Of a stretch of 64,000 bases of DNA, positions 32,605 through 43,390 are shown in pieces. Location: NCBI GenBank assembly GCA_963971405.1, contig OZ020492.1, positions 11,644,151 to 11,708,150 on the forward strand, in the 5' to 3' direction. Origin of the DNA: Psococerastis gibbosa. Taxonomy: Eukaryota > Arthropoda > Insecta > Psocodea > Psocidae. Position 1 is the first letter of the stretch; every line of letters starts with the position of its first letter. Both the position numbers and the translations under genes were made by a program. The notes under the pieces were generated by a model. That model made no database searches. It saw nothing but the letters and a program-made list of their open reading frames with translations, and had not been told where the DNA came from.

Positions 32605-32862
32605 AGGGTGAGAAGAGCAAAATGGATGGGTCACCTGATTAGACAAGAAGGACTCTTAAGCACCATAATAGAAGGCACAATCGAAGGCACCAATGCAAGA
32701 GGGCGACCAAGGAAGGCGTACGCAGAAGACCTCAAGAAAGAAATGAGATGCGGAACCTACTTGGAACTATGGAGAACGGCCCAAGACAGGCAGGAGTGGA
32801 TAAGGAGGTGGAAAGATATGCTGCAAACCAATCGCTAGATTGAAACCAAAGAAGAAGAAGTT
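32605..32862 (+). pseudogene. RTE-like LINE C-terminal fragment
   Basis: Encodes RRAKWMGHLIRQEGLLSTII, then GRPRKAYAEDLKKEM and WRTAQDRQEWIRRW before a stop, followed by AAGAAGAAGAAG. This is the standard RTE-type C-terminus (W-GH-R...GRPR...W...A.DR..W). 5'-truncated. Confidence 0.8.
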
Positions 32863-33660
32863 GAATATTATTATTCTTTTTTCTTTTTTACGATTTATAT
32901 TTTACTGTTCAATTTTTAGTACAATGTACATGGTGAAAAATTTTATTGTACAAATAAAATTATTTAAAATTTTTTTTTGTCAAAATATATTTTTGGCTCG
33001 CTCGAAAGTCCCGCATCTCTCTTATAGAAAACACCAACTCACCTTTACCAGGGGGGAAATACAGTGCTATGAACGATGTTGCTGCAGGTTTACCACAGCT
33101 TTCTACACAGAGGAGCGGCCGAGAAAGAGGTTCCTCCACCAGTCCTGTTGGTCGAGTTACGTCATTTGTATTTTACATCTCTCTATTTTGTGTATTCAAA
33201 TTTTCTTTCTGATACACAAACAATTGTATTGATTATTTGGTTATTGCAAAAAACCGTCTCATCTTTACCAAGTCGTCTTGATGTCTCTCTTAGACGTTAA
33301 TTAACATTGATTAGGGGAGTAAGCGTGAGCCCATTATGTAAATGGCCCCATGGGTTCTAGGTATCTAGATTCCATCAAACGGTGAACCTCTGTTAGCAGT
33401 TTCTTACTGCAATGGGTGTCGAACATGTCCCCTAATGAGCGCTCTATTATTTATTACTATATCACCATTACGATGACAATTCCTGCGCGCAGTTTAATGC
33501 ATTCATCTTCTTTGCATTTACGTCTTTTTAGTTTCTTATCTATTTTTGTTCATTTTCCCTTTTGAATTAAGTACCTAGGCGGCTGTGCTACTAGTTGCAT
33601 AATTTCACAGTAAACTGCAAGTTCATGGTCAAATCAAATGGATATCTCAGTAATGGTGGA
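32863..33660. other. Intergenic; nothing recognised
   Basis: AT-rich; the 130-codon ORF at 32840-33232 is dominated by Phe/Ile/Tyr from low-GC sequence and lacks a motif. Confidence 0.4.
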
Positions 33661-33739
33661 AAATAAAAATAAAGAAAGAAAGAAAAAAAGAAAATTGTCT
33701 CTATTTTCCATGTGGGCAAATTAATTATAAAATCTTTTT

Positions 33740-33832
33740 CAATAAAATAAATAAATATTGACTTTTTGTTGTTGTTCTATTACTAAGCCAACCTAGCGGA
33801 GTTAGGGCTGTACAGCCCTCTCTTACACTCAA
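33740..33832 (-). repeat. SINE-A 3' fragment
   Basis: Reverse of the family end: TTCTATTACTAAGCCAACCT, then GCGGAGTTAGGGCTG and CTCTCTTACACTCAA, preceded by AATAAATAAATA, the tail. Confidence 0.75.
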
Positions 33833-33858
33833 TATTAGGCCTATTTGGTTATTTACTT

Positions 33859-34078
33859 ATTTTTAAACTGAGAAAGCCCCAGTCCAAGTGCCAGTGGTAG
33901 TCTGTACTTTCCCCCGAAAGGTTGTTGGTTGGAGTCAAACACTTACCACATTTTTATCATTTGCTTCGAAAGGCATGTAAAGCAGGTGTTCCCAGGCCTT
34001 CCTAGTAGAGTGTAAGAGACCGCTTTATAGCCCTAACTCCACTAGGATGGATTAGTAATAGAACAAAAAGTCAATATT
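33859..34078 (+). repeat. SINE-A copy, subtype shared with 22511
   Basis: Starts TTTTAAACTGAGAAAGCCCC and ends AATAGAACAAAAAGTCAATA, nearly identical to 22511-22725, and is likewise followed directly by a DINE-1-like element. Confidence 0.8.
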
Positions 34079-34088
34079 TATATATTTA

Positions 34089-35189
34089 TTGCTTTCCAAT
34101 TTATACGTAGTATAAGGAAAGCTTTGTGACGGTCGAAATTTTCGATTCCGAGACTTCAATGGATTTACACGTTTTAAGGTCCCAGGAACCCAAAAAAGTG
34201 GTTTTAACAAAATGTCTGTCTATCTGTCTGACTGTCTGTCTGTCTGTCTGTCGTTCTGTCTGTCTGTCTGTCGTTCTGTCTGTCTGTCTGTGCGTCGATT
34301 TCCGGGCAAACTACTAGTTGAATTTGATGAAATTTGTCATGTAGGTTCACAAAAATTATGCCTCGGAAATGTTTTTTATTTGGGGGCTTACTCAATTTGG
34401 GGGGTTTCATTCTCAAAAAAATCCAAAAAAACGTCTAAAAAAATTATTTCCCCAAAACGGCTGAAACGAGTTTTTTTTAATTCACATATATTGTAGTTGT
34501 TATTAATGTTGATAAAATGCAGGGGGTCGCTCGCCCCTTGATAGTTTGCTTCTGGGGGTACAAAAATAAAAATAGCTGATGGTCGAAATTTTCGATTCCG
34601 AGATTTCAACGGATTTACACGTTTTAAGGTCCCAGGAACCCAAAAAAGTGGTTTTTACGAAATGTCTGTCTGTGCGTCAATTTCCGGGAAAACTACTCGG
34701 CCCATTTTGATGAAATTTGGTATGTTGGTTCACAAAAATCATTTGGGGCTAACTCAATTTGGGGGGTTTTATTCTCAAAAAACTCAAATAAAAGTCTAAA
34801 CCAATTATTTCTCAAAAACGGCTCCAACGATTTCTTTTAAATTCACATATATTGTAGTTGTTATTAATGCTGATAATATGCGGGGGGTTTCTTGCCCCTT
34901 TACAGTTTGATTCTGGGGGTAAAAAAATAAAAATAACTAAATTTTCATGAAAAATGACCAAAAATCATTTTTCTGCGAAACCTTTCTATCGATGATTTCT
35001 ACTTTCAGGTATGTTTCAGGTGTTAAATTGAGTAACGAAACCGGACAGGTTGCTTTCGCAGAAAAGTATTTGGTTTTGTACAAAAAAAGGTTTTTTTTTC
35101 TTTAATGATAGAAATTTACCATGAAATTACTAATTTTCTCTATCTACTAATTTTGATAAATTGGAAAGAGTAAACTCGGACCGGTTCTT
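34089..35189 (+). mobile_element. DINE-1-like (HINE) head-to-tail dimer, copy D
   Basis: The first unit (34089-34577) has the 5' end, a long interrupted CTGT tract and the middle part. At about 34576 the sequence jumps back to GATGGTCGAAATTTTCGATT, 45 bases from the element start, and runs to the 3' end CCGGTTCTT. The hairpin before the end is damaged (GGAAAGAGTAAACTCGGAC). Confidence 0.83.
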
Positions 35190-35615
35190 TATATCGTGCC
35201 CACATAGCACATCTACCATCAGTCGGGGATGTTTCTTCCACAATATGTGGAGACGAGTTACAAACTGCAGCACTCATCCTGTCCGCATGCACAGCGTATT
35301 AAATGAAGCTTAGTAATAAAAGGTCATGGGGATGAATGTACCTATCTCAGATTTATTGTCGTGTGGAGGAGAAGGGCTTTCGATAAAAAAAATTGAGTTT
35401 TTTACAGTGCTTCAAAAGTATAATTTTCATTTTTACCGTTGCTAGACAATTAACGCTCCTCCATATTTTACTATAGTGTCTATCCTACTGTGAAATATGC
35501 AATTCGTCCGATAAAGACAGTTTTAAGGACGTTAGTGCAGAACAAGTCTGATTTTTTATTTATTTTTTGTGTCAAAAAGGGGACATCAGCTAAATAGAGC
35601 TTTCCGCTTCATTTT
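35190..35615. other. Intergenic; nothing recognised
   Basis: Unique sequence, no supported ORF. Confidence 0.4.
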
Positions 35616-35619
35616 TTAA

Positions 35620-35855
35620 ATAAAATAAATAAATAAATAAGGACTTTTTATTGTTTTTATTACTTAGCCAACCTAGCGGGGTTACGGCTATAAAGCCCTC
35701 TCTTACACTCAACTAGGAAAGCCCGGGACTGCCTGCTTTACATGTCCTCCGAAGCATGGCCAGAAAATGTAGCCAGTGTGTGACTCGAACCAACAACCTT
35801 TCGGGTGAAATTTTGAATCCGTACCACTATGCTACATTCCCTGACATGTAGACAT
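35620..35855 (-). repeat. SINE-A copy with (TTTA)n tail
   Basis: On the + strand AAATAAATAAATAAGGAC is followed by the reversed body and ends with TGACTCGAACCAACAACC (box B complement) and GTACCACTATGCTACA (box A region complement). Confidence 0.88.
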
Positions 35856-36029
35856 GTTATTTAATGTTGTTCTTGTTACCTATACTAAATAATTATTAAC
35901 AACAGCCTGCACCGACTTCCTTAGCACAAATTGACGTTTTCTAAAGAGTTTGAACAGTCAATTGCTCCTCAGATCTCTCCAGAACCCCAAATGACGCCCA
36001 AACGTTCCAAATGTTTTCCTTCCTTACTC

Positions 36030-36235
36030 AAATAAATAAATAAGGACTTTTTGTTCTATTACTAAGCCAACCTAGCGGAGTTAGGGCTATAAATCCCTCT
36101 ATTACACTCAACTAGGAAGGCCCGGGACCGCCTGCTTTACATGCCCTCCAAAGCATGGCCAGAAAATGTAGGTAATGTAGGACTCAAACCAGCAACCTTT
36201 CGGGTGAAAGTCGGAGTCTGTACCACTACTCTACA
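36030..36235 (-). repeat. SINE-A copy
   Basis: Complete reversed copy: AAATAAATAAGGACTTTTTG, TTCTATTACTAAGCCAACCT, AAGCATGGCCAGAAAATGTA, then GTACCACTACTCTACATG at the head. Confidence 0.9.
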
Positions 36236-36607
36236 TGTTTGACTTCAACTGTAGAGTGATACCAATAATCTAGTACCTACAATATTGTCCCAACATTTTA
36301 CTATTAGGGCGCCTATGCTTGTAGCAAGAAATAGGCTTAGTGAGATAGAGGGAGACAACTGGGGACCAGGAGCCAATGAGATTGTATGACTTCTCTGATT
36401 GGTTGTAACTCGTAATACCGTCACAGCGAGTCGCTGAGGAGTGACCTTACTTCCAGCACGAGTTCGGTGTCTACATAACTATTTCTCTACTTTTATTTCA
36501 TTAGTCATGAGCAGTACCAGAGGCGTAGCCAGAATTGACGGTGCAACATAAGGGGGTCATTATGAAAGATGTACTATCTGAAAGTCCTAGCCAAACAGTC
36601 CGATAAC

Positions 36608-36870
36608 TCAACTTGGTTGGCTTAGTAATGGAACAAAAAGTCATTATTTATTTATATAAATAAATATATATTGCCTTTTGTTCTATTACTAAGCCAACCT
36701 AGCGGAGTTAGGGCTATAAAGCCCTCTCTTACACTCAACTAGGAAGACCAGACCCGCAACTTTACGTACCCTCCGAAGCATGGCCAAAAAATGTAGCAAG
36801 TGTGGGACTCGAACCAACATCCTTTCGGGTGAAAATCGGAGTTTATACCACTACTCAACATGTCCTGACG
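36608..36870. repeat. Two SINE-A copies tail to tail
   Basis: A + strand 3' fragment (GTTGGCTTAGTAATGGAACA, 36616-36640) meets a complete minus-strand copy (36672-36870) across an A/T-rich tail, forming a palindrome centred near 36655. Confidence 0.85.
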
Positions 36871-36891
36871 TCCTGATTTATTTATATTGAT

Positions 36892-37045
36892 AATGAAGTG
36901 CCGAGTGCCGCAGGACCGAAGGCTCGGTGGGAGACCAAGACTGAGGTGGCCAGACGAATTAGAACACGACCTACGGCACCTGGAAGATCAAGGTTGGCGG
37001 TGGAAGATCCTTCACTAAAAGACGGCTGGAGCGGCTCTTCTGAAA
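36892..37045 (+). pseudogene. LINE C-terminal fragment
   Basis: A frame from 36896 reads CRVPQDRRLGGRPRLRWPDE, then HLEDQGWRWKILH and a stop, the GRPR-W-D...W pattern of LINE ORF2 C-termini. Truncated at 5' by SINE-A and at 3' by a Harbinger-like MITE. Confidence 0.7.
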
Positions 37046-37067
37046 TGCCCATGGCTGTTTACGGGCC

Positions 37068-37457
37068 TTAGGTGCCCATTCCACCGACCGGGTAGGGCTA
37101 TTTACAAAAACAGTGACGAGGTAGCCGACATTCAAGACTTAGGCGGGGTTTCCACCGACCTCGCATTGCAGAATTGACGGAAATGTTTATTTTCCTCTAT
37201 GCCATAGTTAAAATTAATCAATGATCATACAGTAAAATCACAAATAAACAAACTAAAATTAAAAAATGGCGTCATGGGATATGTTAAGTACAAACATTTT
37301 AATAGATTTCTATAAAGAGAAAAATTCTAATTTCCGTCAATGTCATTTGCATTCTGCAATGCGAGGTCGATGGAAATGCCACCTAAGTCTTGAATGTCAG
37401 CTACCACGTCACCGTTTTTGTAAATAGCCCTAGCCCGTTGGTGGAATGGGCGCCTTA
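37068..37457. mobile_element. Harbinger-like MITE, copy 3 (TTA TSD)
   Basis: TTA at 37068-37070 and 37455-37457 flank a 384-bp element with GGTGCCCATTCCACCGACC at one end and GGTGGAATGGGCGCC at the other. The core shares AATGGCGTCATGGGATATGT with the other copies. Confidence 0.9.
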
Positions 37458-37590
37458 GCGCAAATGGCAACAGGTACTTTATTCAATATATTGCAGTTTT
37501 ATATATTTTATAACAGTGATATTAAACTAACTTAGGTTGAAGAGGTAACCTCCTCCTTATAAGCGAAATTGGAGGATTTAGAAAAAAAAC

Positions 37591-37647
37591 TGGACTTGGC
37601 GGGATTCGAATCCACGATCGTCGTCTTAACCGCTGGACCACAAGCCC
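37591..37647 (-). repeat. tRNA-like SINE head without anticodon arm (SINE-B)
   Basis: The minus strand has GGGCTTG paired with CAAGTCC as a 7-bp acceptor stem, box A-like GTGGTCCAGCGGTTAAGA and box B GGATTCGAATCC, but no anticodon stem. A T8 run (GTTTTTTTTC) follows, as a pol III stop. Confidence 0.7.
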
Positions 37648-37764
37648 AAAAAGTACAGTGCCTGCTAAATCCTCTACTTAGATGCTTTTTGACAAAGTTT
37701 CGGTGGCAACAGGTACATTTACGAAGAATATATTTCAGTCAGCAATATCACTGGCACACTTCTT

Positions 37765-37840
37765 TGCTGTCAACCCACACCAGCACAAGTGACAATGGAC
37801 AAGCTCAGTTATGCTTACCATTGACACTGTATCATAAGAG
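37765..37840 (+). repeat. Diverged fragment of dispersed repeat D
   Basis: GTCAACCCACACCAGCACAA followed by GACAATGGACAAGCTCAG and GCTTACCATTGACAC matches the repeat D core with changes. Confidence 0.5.
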
Positions 37841-37849
37841 TGCCGGCAA

Positions 37850-38390
37850 GAATAAGTGTGTTTTCACAAGATATGGCCGGTAAAAACTTATAACATTATT
37901 ATAACGCAATATGGAGAATGTAAAATAATTGTAACAATACGATACTAGAATTGCTTGATGCCTAAAAAATATCCAAAAACATTGAAAAAAATTAAGGAAC
38001 AAAGACTACGCCCCACTCGATTTTGAATCGCAAACCTTCACGGTTCTACGCAGGTTTTCTGCCAAAAGGGACATGACCTTAAATTTTAACTTTGGAAGTA
38101 AGCATTCGAGAATATACAAAGTATACCTACCTTATGAATTACCCATTCTGCTCTGTGTACAATGTCAATTCAAAACGAAGATTTGTTGGCAAAATAATTC
38201 AAAAGCATTCTGCAGGACGCTCTGAGTACATTTTGCACATTTGGTGCATTGTATCCCTGGTCCAAAGGTGAAACAGTATTGTTCTTGGAATTTTGGAAGA
38301 TTGTGGCAGATAAACTGTATAAGGCCACAATCCAGGGCTTAGGAGGCCCCTAGGCACAGTTCTCTGTGGGGGCCCTCCCAAAAGAAGCAG
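37850..38390. other. Intergenic; nothing recognised
   Basis: Unique sequence with no supported ORF. Confidence 0.4.
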
Positions 38391-38646
38391 CTCCATTGCA
38401 GTAGCGGCGCTACGGGGGTGCCCGAGGGGCCTGCCCCCCCCCCCCCAACAGTTTCTCCGGCCCCTCCGTGGCCCCCACTTTTCAGATATTTTACATGTTT
38501 TTAAATTGGAGAATTATTGAACCGTATACCAACTCCCAATGAAAAATGTTTCGTTTTTTCATTGCCCGCCCCCCCCCCTGGATAGAAGTCATGCCCCCAT
38601 GCCCCCCCCCCGCCTTAAAATTTCTAGCGCCGCCACTGCTCCATTG
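38391..38646. mobile_element. hAT-like MITE with 8-bp TSD (CTCCATTG)
   Basis: CTCCATTG at 38391-38398 and 38639-38646 flank a 240-bp element. Ends are CAGTAGCGGCGCTACGG and TCTAGCGCCGCCACTG. C-runs of 10-14 are internal. A different subfamily from 31344. Confidence 0.92.
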
Positions 38647-38649
38647 GCT

Positions 38650-39190
38650 ATCCCTCACTGTTGCACTGCAGATGTAGAGTATAGTAGGTATTAGGAAAAG
38701 AGGAAACAATAAAAATAAGAGCATAATACTTGTCCTTACATTTCATTTTTGTAACGGAAACGTGTCACTGTCAGGTGCAATTAATGCCACGACACTAAAT
38801 TTCCCGCCATAATAAAAATTGAAAATTATTTTTGTCATAAGAAATTTCCTTAATTTTTTACTATTTAAATTCGGCCTACTCTGCCTATTCCTAAATCCGG
38901 GCCTGCCACAACCACAACCTACCCAGGGTCTAGGCCTAAGGACTAGCAGAGGATCGTCATTCATGATCACTGTTCTATTTGTGATGATGTAGAGACCCCT
39001 CCCCCCCCCCCCTACATGGCTCCATCTCTAAAGATTCAAAAATAATTCAGTAAAATATGTTAAATTTAAAAATTTCATTGGTTGTTACCTTCCGTAACTT
39101 TTTTTTACTATTAATAACCTTCAGTTTCTACATACCCAATCCAGGTACGAGGTGAACCCGGACATTAATAATGTCAGGTTATGCAAGGTA
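38650..39190. other. Intergenic; nothing recognised
   Basis: A C13 run near 39000; no supported gene. Confidence 0.4.
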
Positions 39191-39194
39191 TTGT

Positions 39195-39806
39195 GGCAGG
39201 AATTATCCATAATATCTTCAAAAAAATATTTTTTTTTTTTTCAAAATAAAAACTTTGCTTGGGAATGCAACCTGTTTGGTGTTGTTTTTCTATTTAAAAC
39301 CTAAAATTTAAATTTATAATACATTGATAGAAAGGTTCCGCAGAAAAAATAATTTTTAGTAGTTCATGAAAATCGAGTCTTCATTTTTTTTACCCCAGAA
39401 CCAAACAACCAAGAGGCAAGCGACCAATTGGGTTTTGTTTACATTAATAATAATACAATATATGTGAGTTTAATAGAAAATCGTTTCAGCCGTTTTTGAG
39501 ATTTTTTTTGTCGTATTTGGAATTTTTTTGAGTTTTTGAAGAATAAAACCCCCCAAATTTGTGTAGGGCCCAAAAAATATAATAAAAAAAACATGGAGCA
39601 GAGACGTGCTGAATTTCATTAAATTCCACGAAGTAGTTTGCCCAAAAATCGATGAATAGACAGACCGACAGACAAACAGACAGACAGGCAGTCCAATTTT
39701 TTGGGTTCCTGGGACCTCAAGTGGTATAAATCCGTTGAAATTTTGAAATCGAAAATTTCGACCATCACAAAACTTTCCTTATCCTAACGTATAAATAGGA
39801 AAGCAA
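39195..39806 (-). mobile_element. DINE-1-like element, reversed, 3'-truncated (copy G)
   Basis: On the minus strand it starts TTGCTTTCCTATTTATACGT, carries a CTGT tract at 39658-39690 and the family middle, and ends without the terminal hairpin. More diverged than copies A-F. Confidence 0.75.
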
Positions 39807-39809
39807 AAA

Positions 39810-41790
39810 ACCTGCGAAACGAAAAAATCCCACAGTCCATGTCCACCCTAACCCAAACGCAGGCGACGATGCTAATAAAATTACCGCCGTTAAAACCCCG
39901 ATTTCCTAATACCTGCTAAAACGGATAACGCCTGAAGAGTGAAAGAACTGAGATACTTGAAAATTAATTGAACAATGATTCAAGAGAGTATCATCAAGTT
40001 GTGAAAATGTGTTAAATCGAGCTTTAGTATCGATACCCCTCATCAGATAAGCTAACAATGGGTGCATCAGTGGGTAGATAACAGGGATAGGTACGAGTCT
40101 AGGCACATTGTGGCACAGGCCAGTTCTTGTGTTGCGCCCTACGTTGATGAGACAATCCTTGTTGTGTCTTGTGCCCGCGATCTCATGGTGCGTGCCATCA
40201 CTCAAATCCCTAATAGGGAGTTCTAAGTTCGAAGCAGCCTGATACCGCAATTTTCTTCTGTTTAAAATTGATTTATTAGTGAATTCCTTAAGTAAGGTTA
40301 TGGCATGTTTTATATATTATGTTTGGTGTGCGGCGGATTTATATTTGAAAACAAAAGCTTTAGCTTTAGACTGCAAATGAAAATTAAATTAAATTAATAA
40401 ACTTGTTGGATAATAAAAAGGAACAAAATTAAATAAATTGTGTATAAAATTCAAGCTGTTTTATATTCCAACCCTGAACAGGCTGGATTTTACATTTAAT
40501 AATAATTAGTCTATTAAATTATTAATTATTACAGTTAAAATCCTTGTTCATCCTTTAAGCCATTTGTTATTAAAATATAATTACATTGTTTTTTGCAACA
40601 CTGGGAAGCATAATGAATCGAAGAAAACGATTTTAAAAATTTCGGTTTGCTAGACATTGAAATATTTAAATAAATAAATTAATTAACGACCTTAATGAAT
40701 AAAAATGAGTAAAAATACAAACTTTTCTGTTTTTACAAGTCAGTAGGCTATCTTAAAAATCAAGTCCAGTTCTACAAATGTACTTAGCCCAAGCATTGAA
40801 TCTTCCCGAATAGGTCTGTAAACCTAGTTTACTTTCTTGGAAACATGATCTACTTCCATAAAAAAAATTGACAAACAGCTGATTTTTCACTATATTAGTA
40901 AGCAATGTAGAAAATTAAGAAATTAAATAATATTGCGTTATTATAATAGTGAAATGGTGGGAATCCGTCTATCGTTGGATTGTAATTTAAATAATAAATA
41001 AATAATTACTTTGATTTAAAATCCGAAGCTCTAGCCAAGTCAGGATCATCTACTTGACTGTATTTTACAGTTTTGTGAATTTTGCCGTAGGCTACATTAT
41101 ATTTTGCTTCCAATATTTCTGAATTATTAAAATTTCAAAGATTAATAGGGGAGGCATGACATTTCTCCATAAATAAATGACCTTAAATGTTGCCGATGCC
41201 GTTAATAACTTAATAATTTAAATAATTTAATAACTTAACAATTAGTAAGCAACGTTGTGTTGCCACGATTGTATTCGTTGTATTAGAAGTAAGAAAACCT
41301 GTCTAGATTTTTTTATTGTAGCACACACGCTAATCAACCGACTCCGACGCATTCATTCGAAATGAGATAAAAATAATTTGATAAGTCAAATAAACACTTA
41401 AAAAACAAACACTTAATAAATGCAAACAATAAAAAAAACTGAAAACAATGAAAAAGTGAAATGGGTGTTTCTCTAACCCTTTGCGCATAATCCGTTGAAA
41501 AGTGCATGTAGAAAGAAAGAAGTTAAAATATGAGTTTGCATTCGAAAATCCGTGTAGGCTTGCCGGTATACGTCTAATATTCATATTTAAAACAATACAA
41601 TCACAATATTATTTTTGTAATCATCCCCATAAAAAAACGTCAAACCGCTATGTAATGTGGAATATTAAGAAATTAAATTATGTCATTAATAATATAATAT
41701 ATATGTACGTATTCATAATTTATTGTCATTCTGATTTTGATTATTTCGAGTTGCATTTGGACCGTTTTGAGTAGTGTAGATGGATAAATT
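39810..41790. other. Intergenic, very AT-rich
   Basis: No recognisable gene. The 114-codon minus ORF at 39906-40250 has a LINE-like composition (RYQAASNLELPIRDLSD...) but no diagnostic motif. Confidence 0.4.
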
Positions 41791-41799
41791 AAACAAAAC

Positions 41800-42180
41800 T
41801 GAAGGAAAAATGAAATTTTTTCTTAGCAAGATGCTCACTGAAGACATTGACCCCCTGAATCAACCCAAAATCAATCAATTTTTATTTTATTTTATCTAAT
41901 AATTAAAATATTAAGTCTATCCGAGTTGTGGAGGAATATTTTACACACAACGTAATTTTTTTGTTAAACTAAAAGGAGACAGAAATGTACCAAATTATCA
42001 AATTAATGGCGAACTAACAACAGCCAGAATTAAACATGCATTAAAATGCGATGCTTGAGATAGTTTTCTACAACTTGCATATAAAATTGAATAAAAAATA
42101 AAAATAGAATGCGAATGAGATGTGTTTCTGGGGTGGGATGTTTCTAAGGCCTTCCTCTTAAAGGCACAGTACAATAGCGG
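41800..42180. repeat. Diverged dispersed repeat F, copy 1
   Basis: Aligns by eye with 51200-51570: AAGTCTATCCGAGTTGTGGA vs CAGTCTGTCCAATCTGAAGA, CTACAACTTGCATATAAAAT vs CCACAACTTGAGCAAACTAA, and GAGATGTGTTTCTGGGGTGG vs GTAGATGTGATCTTGGGGAG. Class unknown. Confidence 0.55.
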
Positions 42181-42232
42181 ATGCAAAAGAAGATAAGATA
42201 TAAGTAGAAAAGGAAAAGGACCGGAAAACTGT

Positions 42233-42528
42233 TCTTTAGCCAGGCGCGGATCTACGGGGGGGGGGGGCTATGAGGGCTATAGCCCCCCGTTAGGCTCCTC
42301 AAAATGCGTAAAACCCCACTATTTCAGTCCTATTTTTCACACATTTTCTCCCGAGGGAGACCCCCGGGCCCCCTTTGTGCTCGATTGTATTATTTACCTA
42401 TAATATAGAACCCTTATTCCTCTGAAAATGCATAAAACCCCAATATTTCAGCCCTATTTTGAAGAATTTTTCGTATTTAAACTTAGCCCCCTCCTTGGTC
42501 TCTTTCTAGATCCGCGCCTGTCTTTAGC
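42233..42528. mobile_element. hAT-like MITE with 8-bp TSD (TCTTTAGC)
   Basis: TCTTTAGC at 42233-42240 and 42521-42528 flank a 280-bp element with CAGGCGCGGATCTACGG / TAGATCCGCGCCTG ends. It carries a duplicated internal unit (CGTAAAACCCCACTATTTCA and CATAAAACCCCAATATTTCA). Confidence 0.92.
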
Positions 42529-42529
42529 G

Positions 42530-43385
42530 TATTGTTTAATTATTATTATAATTAATATTATTTAATTAAATATTAATAATTATTAAATCATTATTTAAGG
42601 TTTGACCAGGCTAGTGTGCCGTGTCTTTTTATTTATTAGTCAAAATGGAAATAAAATTCCAATTTTGAACTTTCCGGCAATGAATGAAATACCACGCATA
42701 TTCCTTATTACGAGTAAGTAATATGAAGGGCTTCGCAATGGTAAGGAATACCAAAGTCATACGTTCAAAAATAGAAAGATAGAAGGAAAATAGAAAATCA
42801 TCTTTATTATCCATATGGACGAATTTTGGGCCCAATATTACAAATAACCCATAATGAATAATGCAATGTTGTGCATAACATATTATGCAATAAAATTGGA
42901 CTTACGTTCAGTTGATGTCTATTTCCCCAAAAATCCTGGCCTCTCATTGAGGAAAAATGGTCTTGAGGGACAAAGTAGTAGCAATACTCCCCAGGGTGCA
43001 GAATTGGCCGTAAGTTTCAAGTACTGGAGCAAAAACGCACCCAAAATTATGAGGAATAAAAATAAATAAATAAATAAGGACTTTTTTGCTCAATTACTAA
43101 GAAACCCCGTAGAACTTAAATACAAAATACAGAAATTTGAGAATTTACTCAAATTCGATATGGAATAGGGAACGAAATCCTTTAAGTGGTGGAAATGAGC
43201 GCGTTGCAAATTGAAGCCGAGCCAAAATATTCTGCTTAGAAAATTGGCACCACAAAATCCGCTATTTCGAATTTTCATTTTTTATTTAATTAACAAAGCA
43301 AGTAATTGAAAATTTCGCTTACTTAACTTGTAGAGGATTATTCCATGCATCATACAATACGTTACATACCGTAGTTATTTCATAA
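42530..43385. other. Intergenic; LINE tail and SINE-A scraps
   Basis: 42775-42845 resembles the LINE 3' end (AAAATCATCTTTATTATCC, then TTTTGGGCCC). 43055-43105 has the SINE-A tail (AAATAAATAAATAAGGAC). No gene supported. Confidence 0.45.
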
Positions 43386-43390
43386 AAATT

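Noticed and set aside
32840-33232. 130-codon ORF after the LINE fragment
   Set aside because: Composition reflects AT-rich sequence (Phe, Ile, Tyr), and no motif or splice context was seen.
34126-34496. ORFs rich in SVCLSVCLS and the reverse TDRQTDRQ, seen in every DINE-1-like copy
   Set aside because: They are translations of the CTGT microsatellite in open frames and are not conserved as full proteins.
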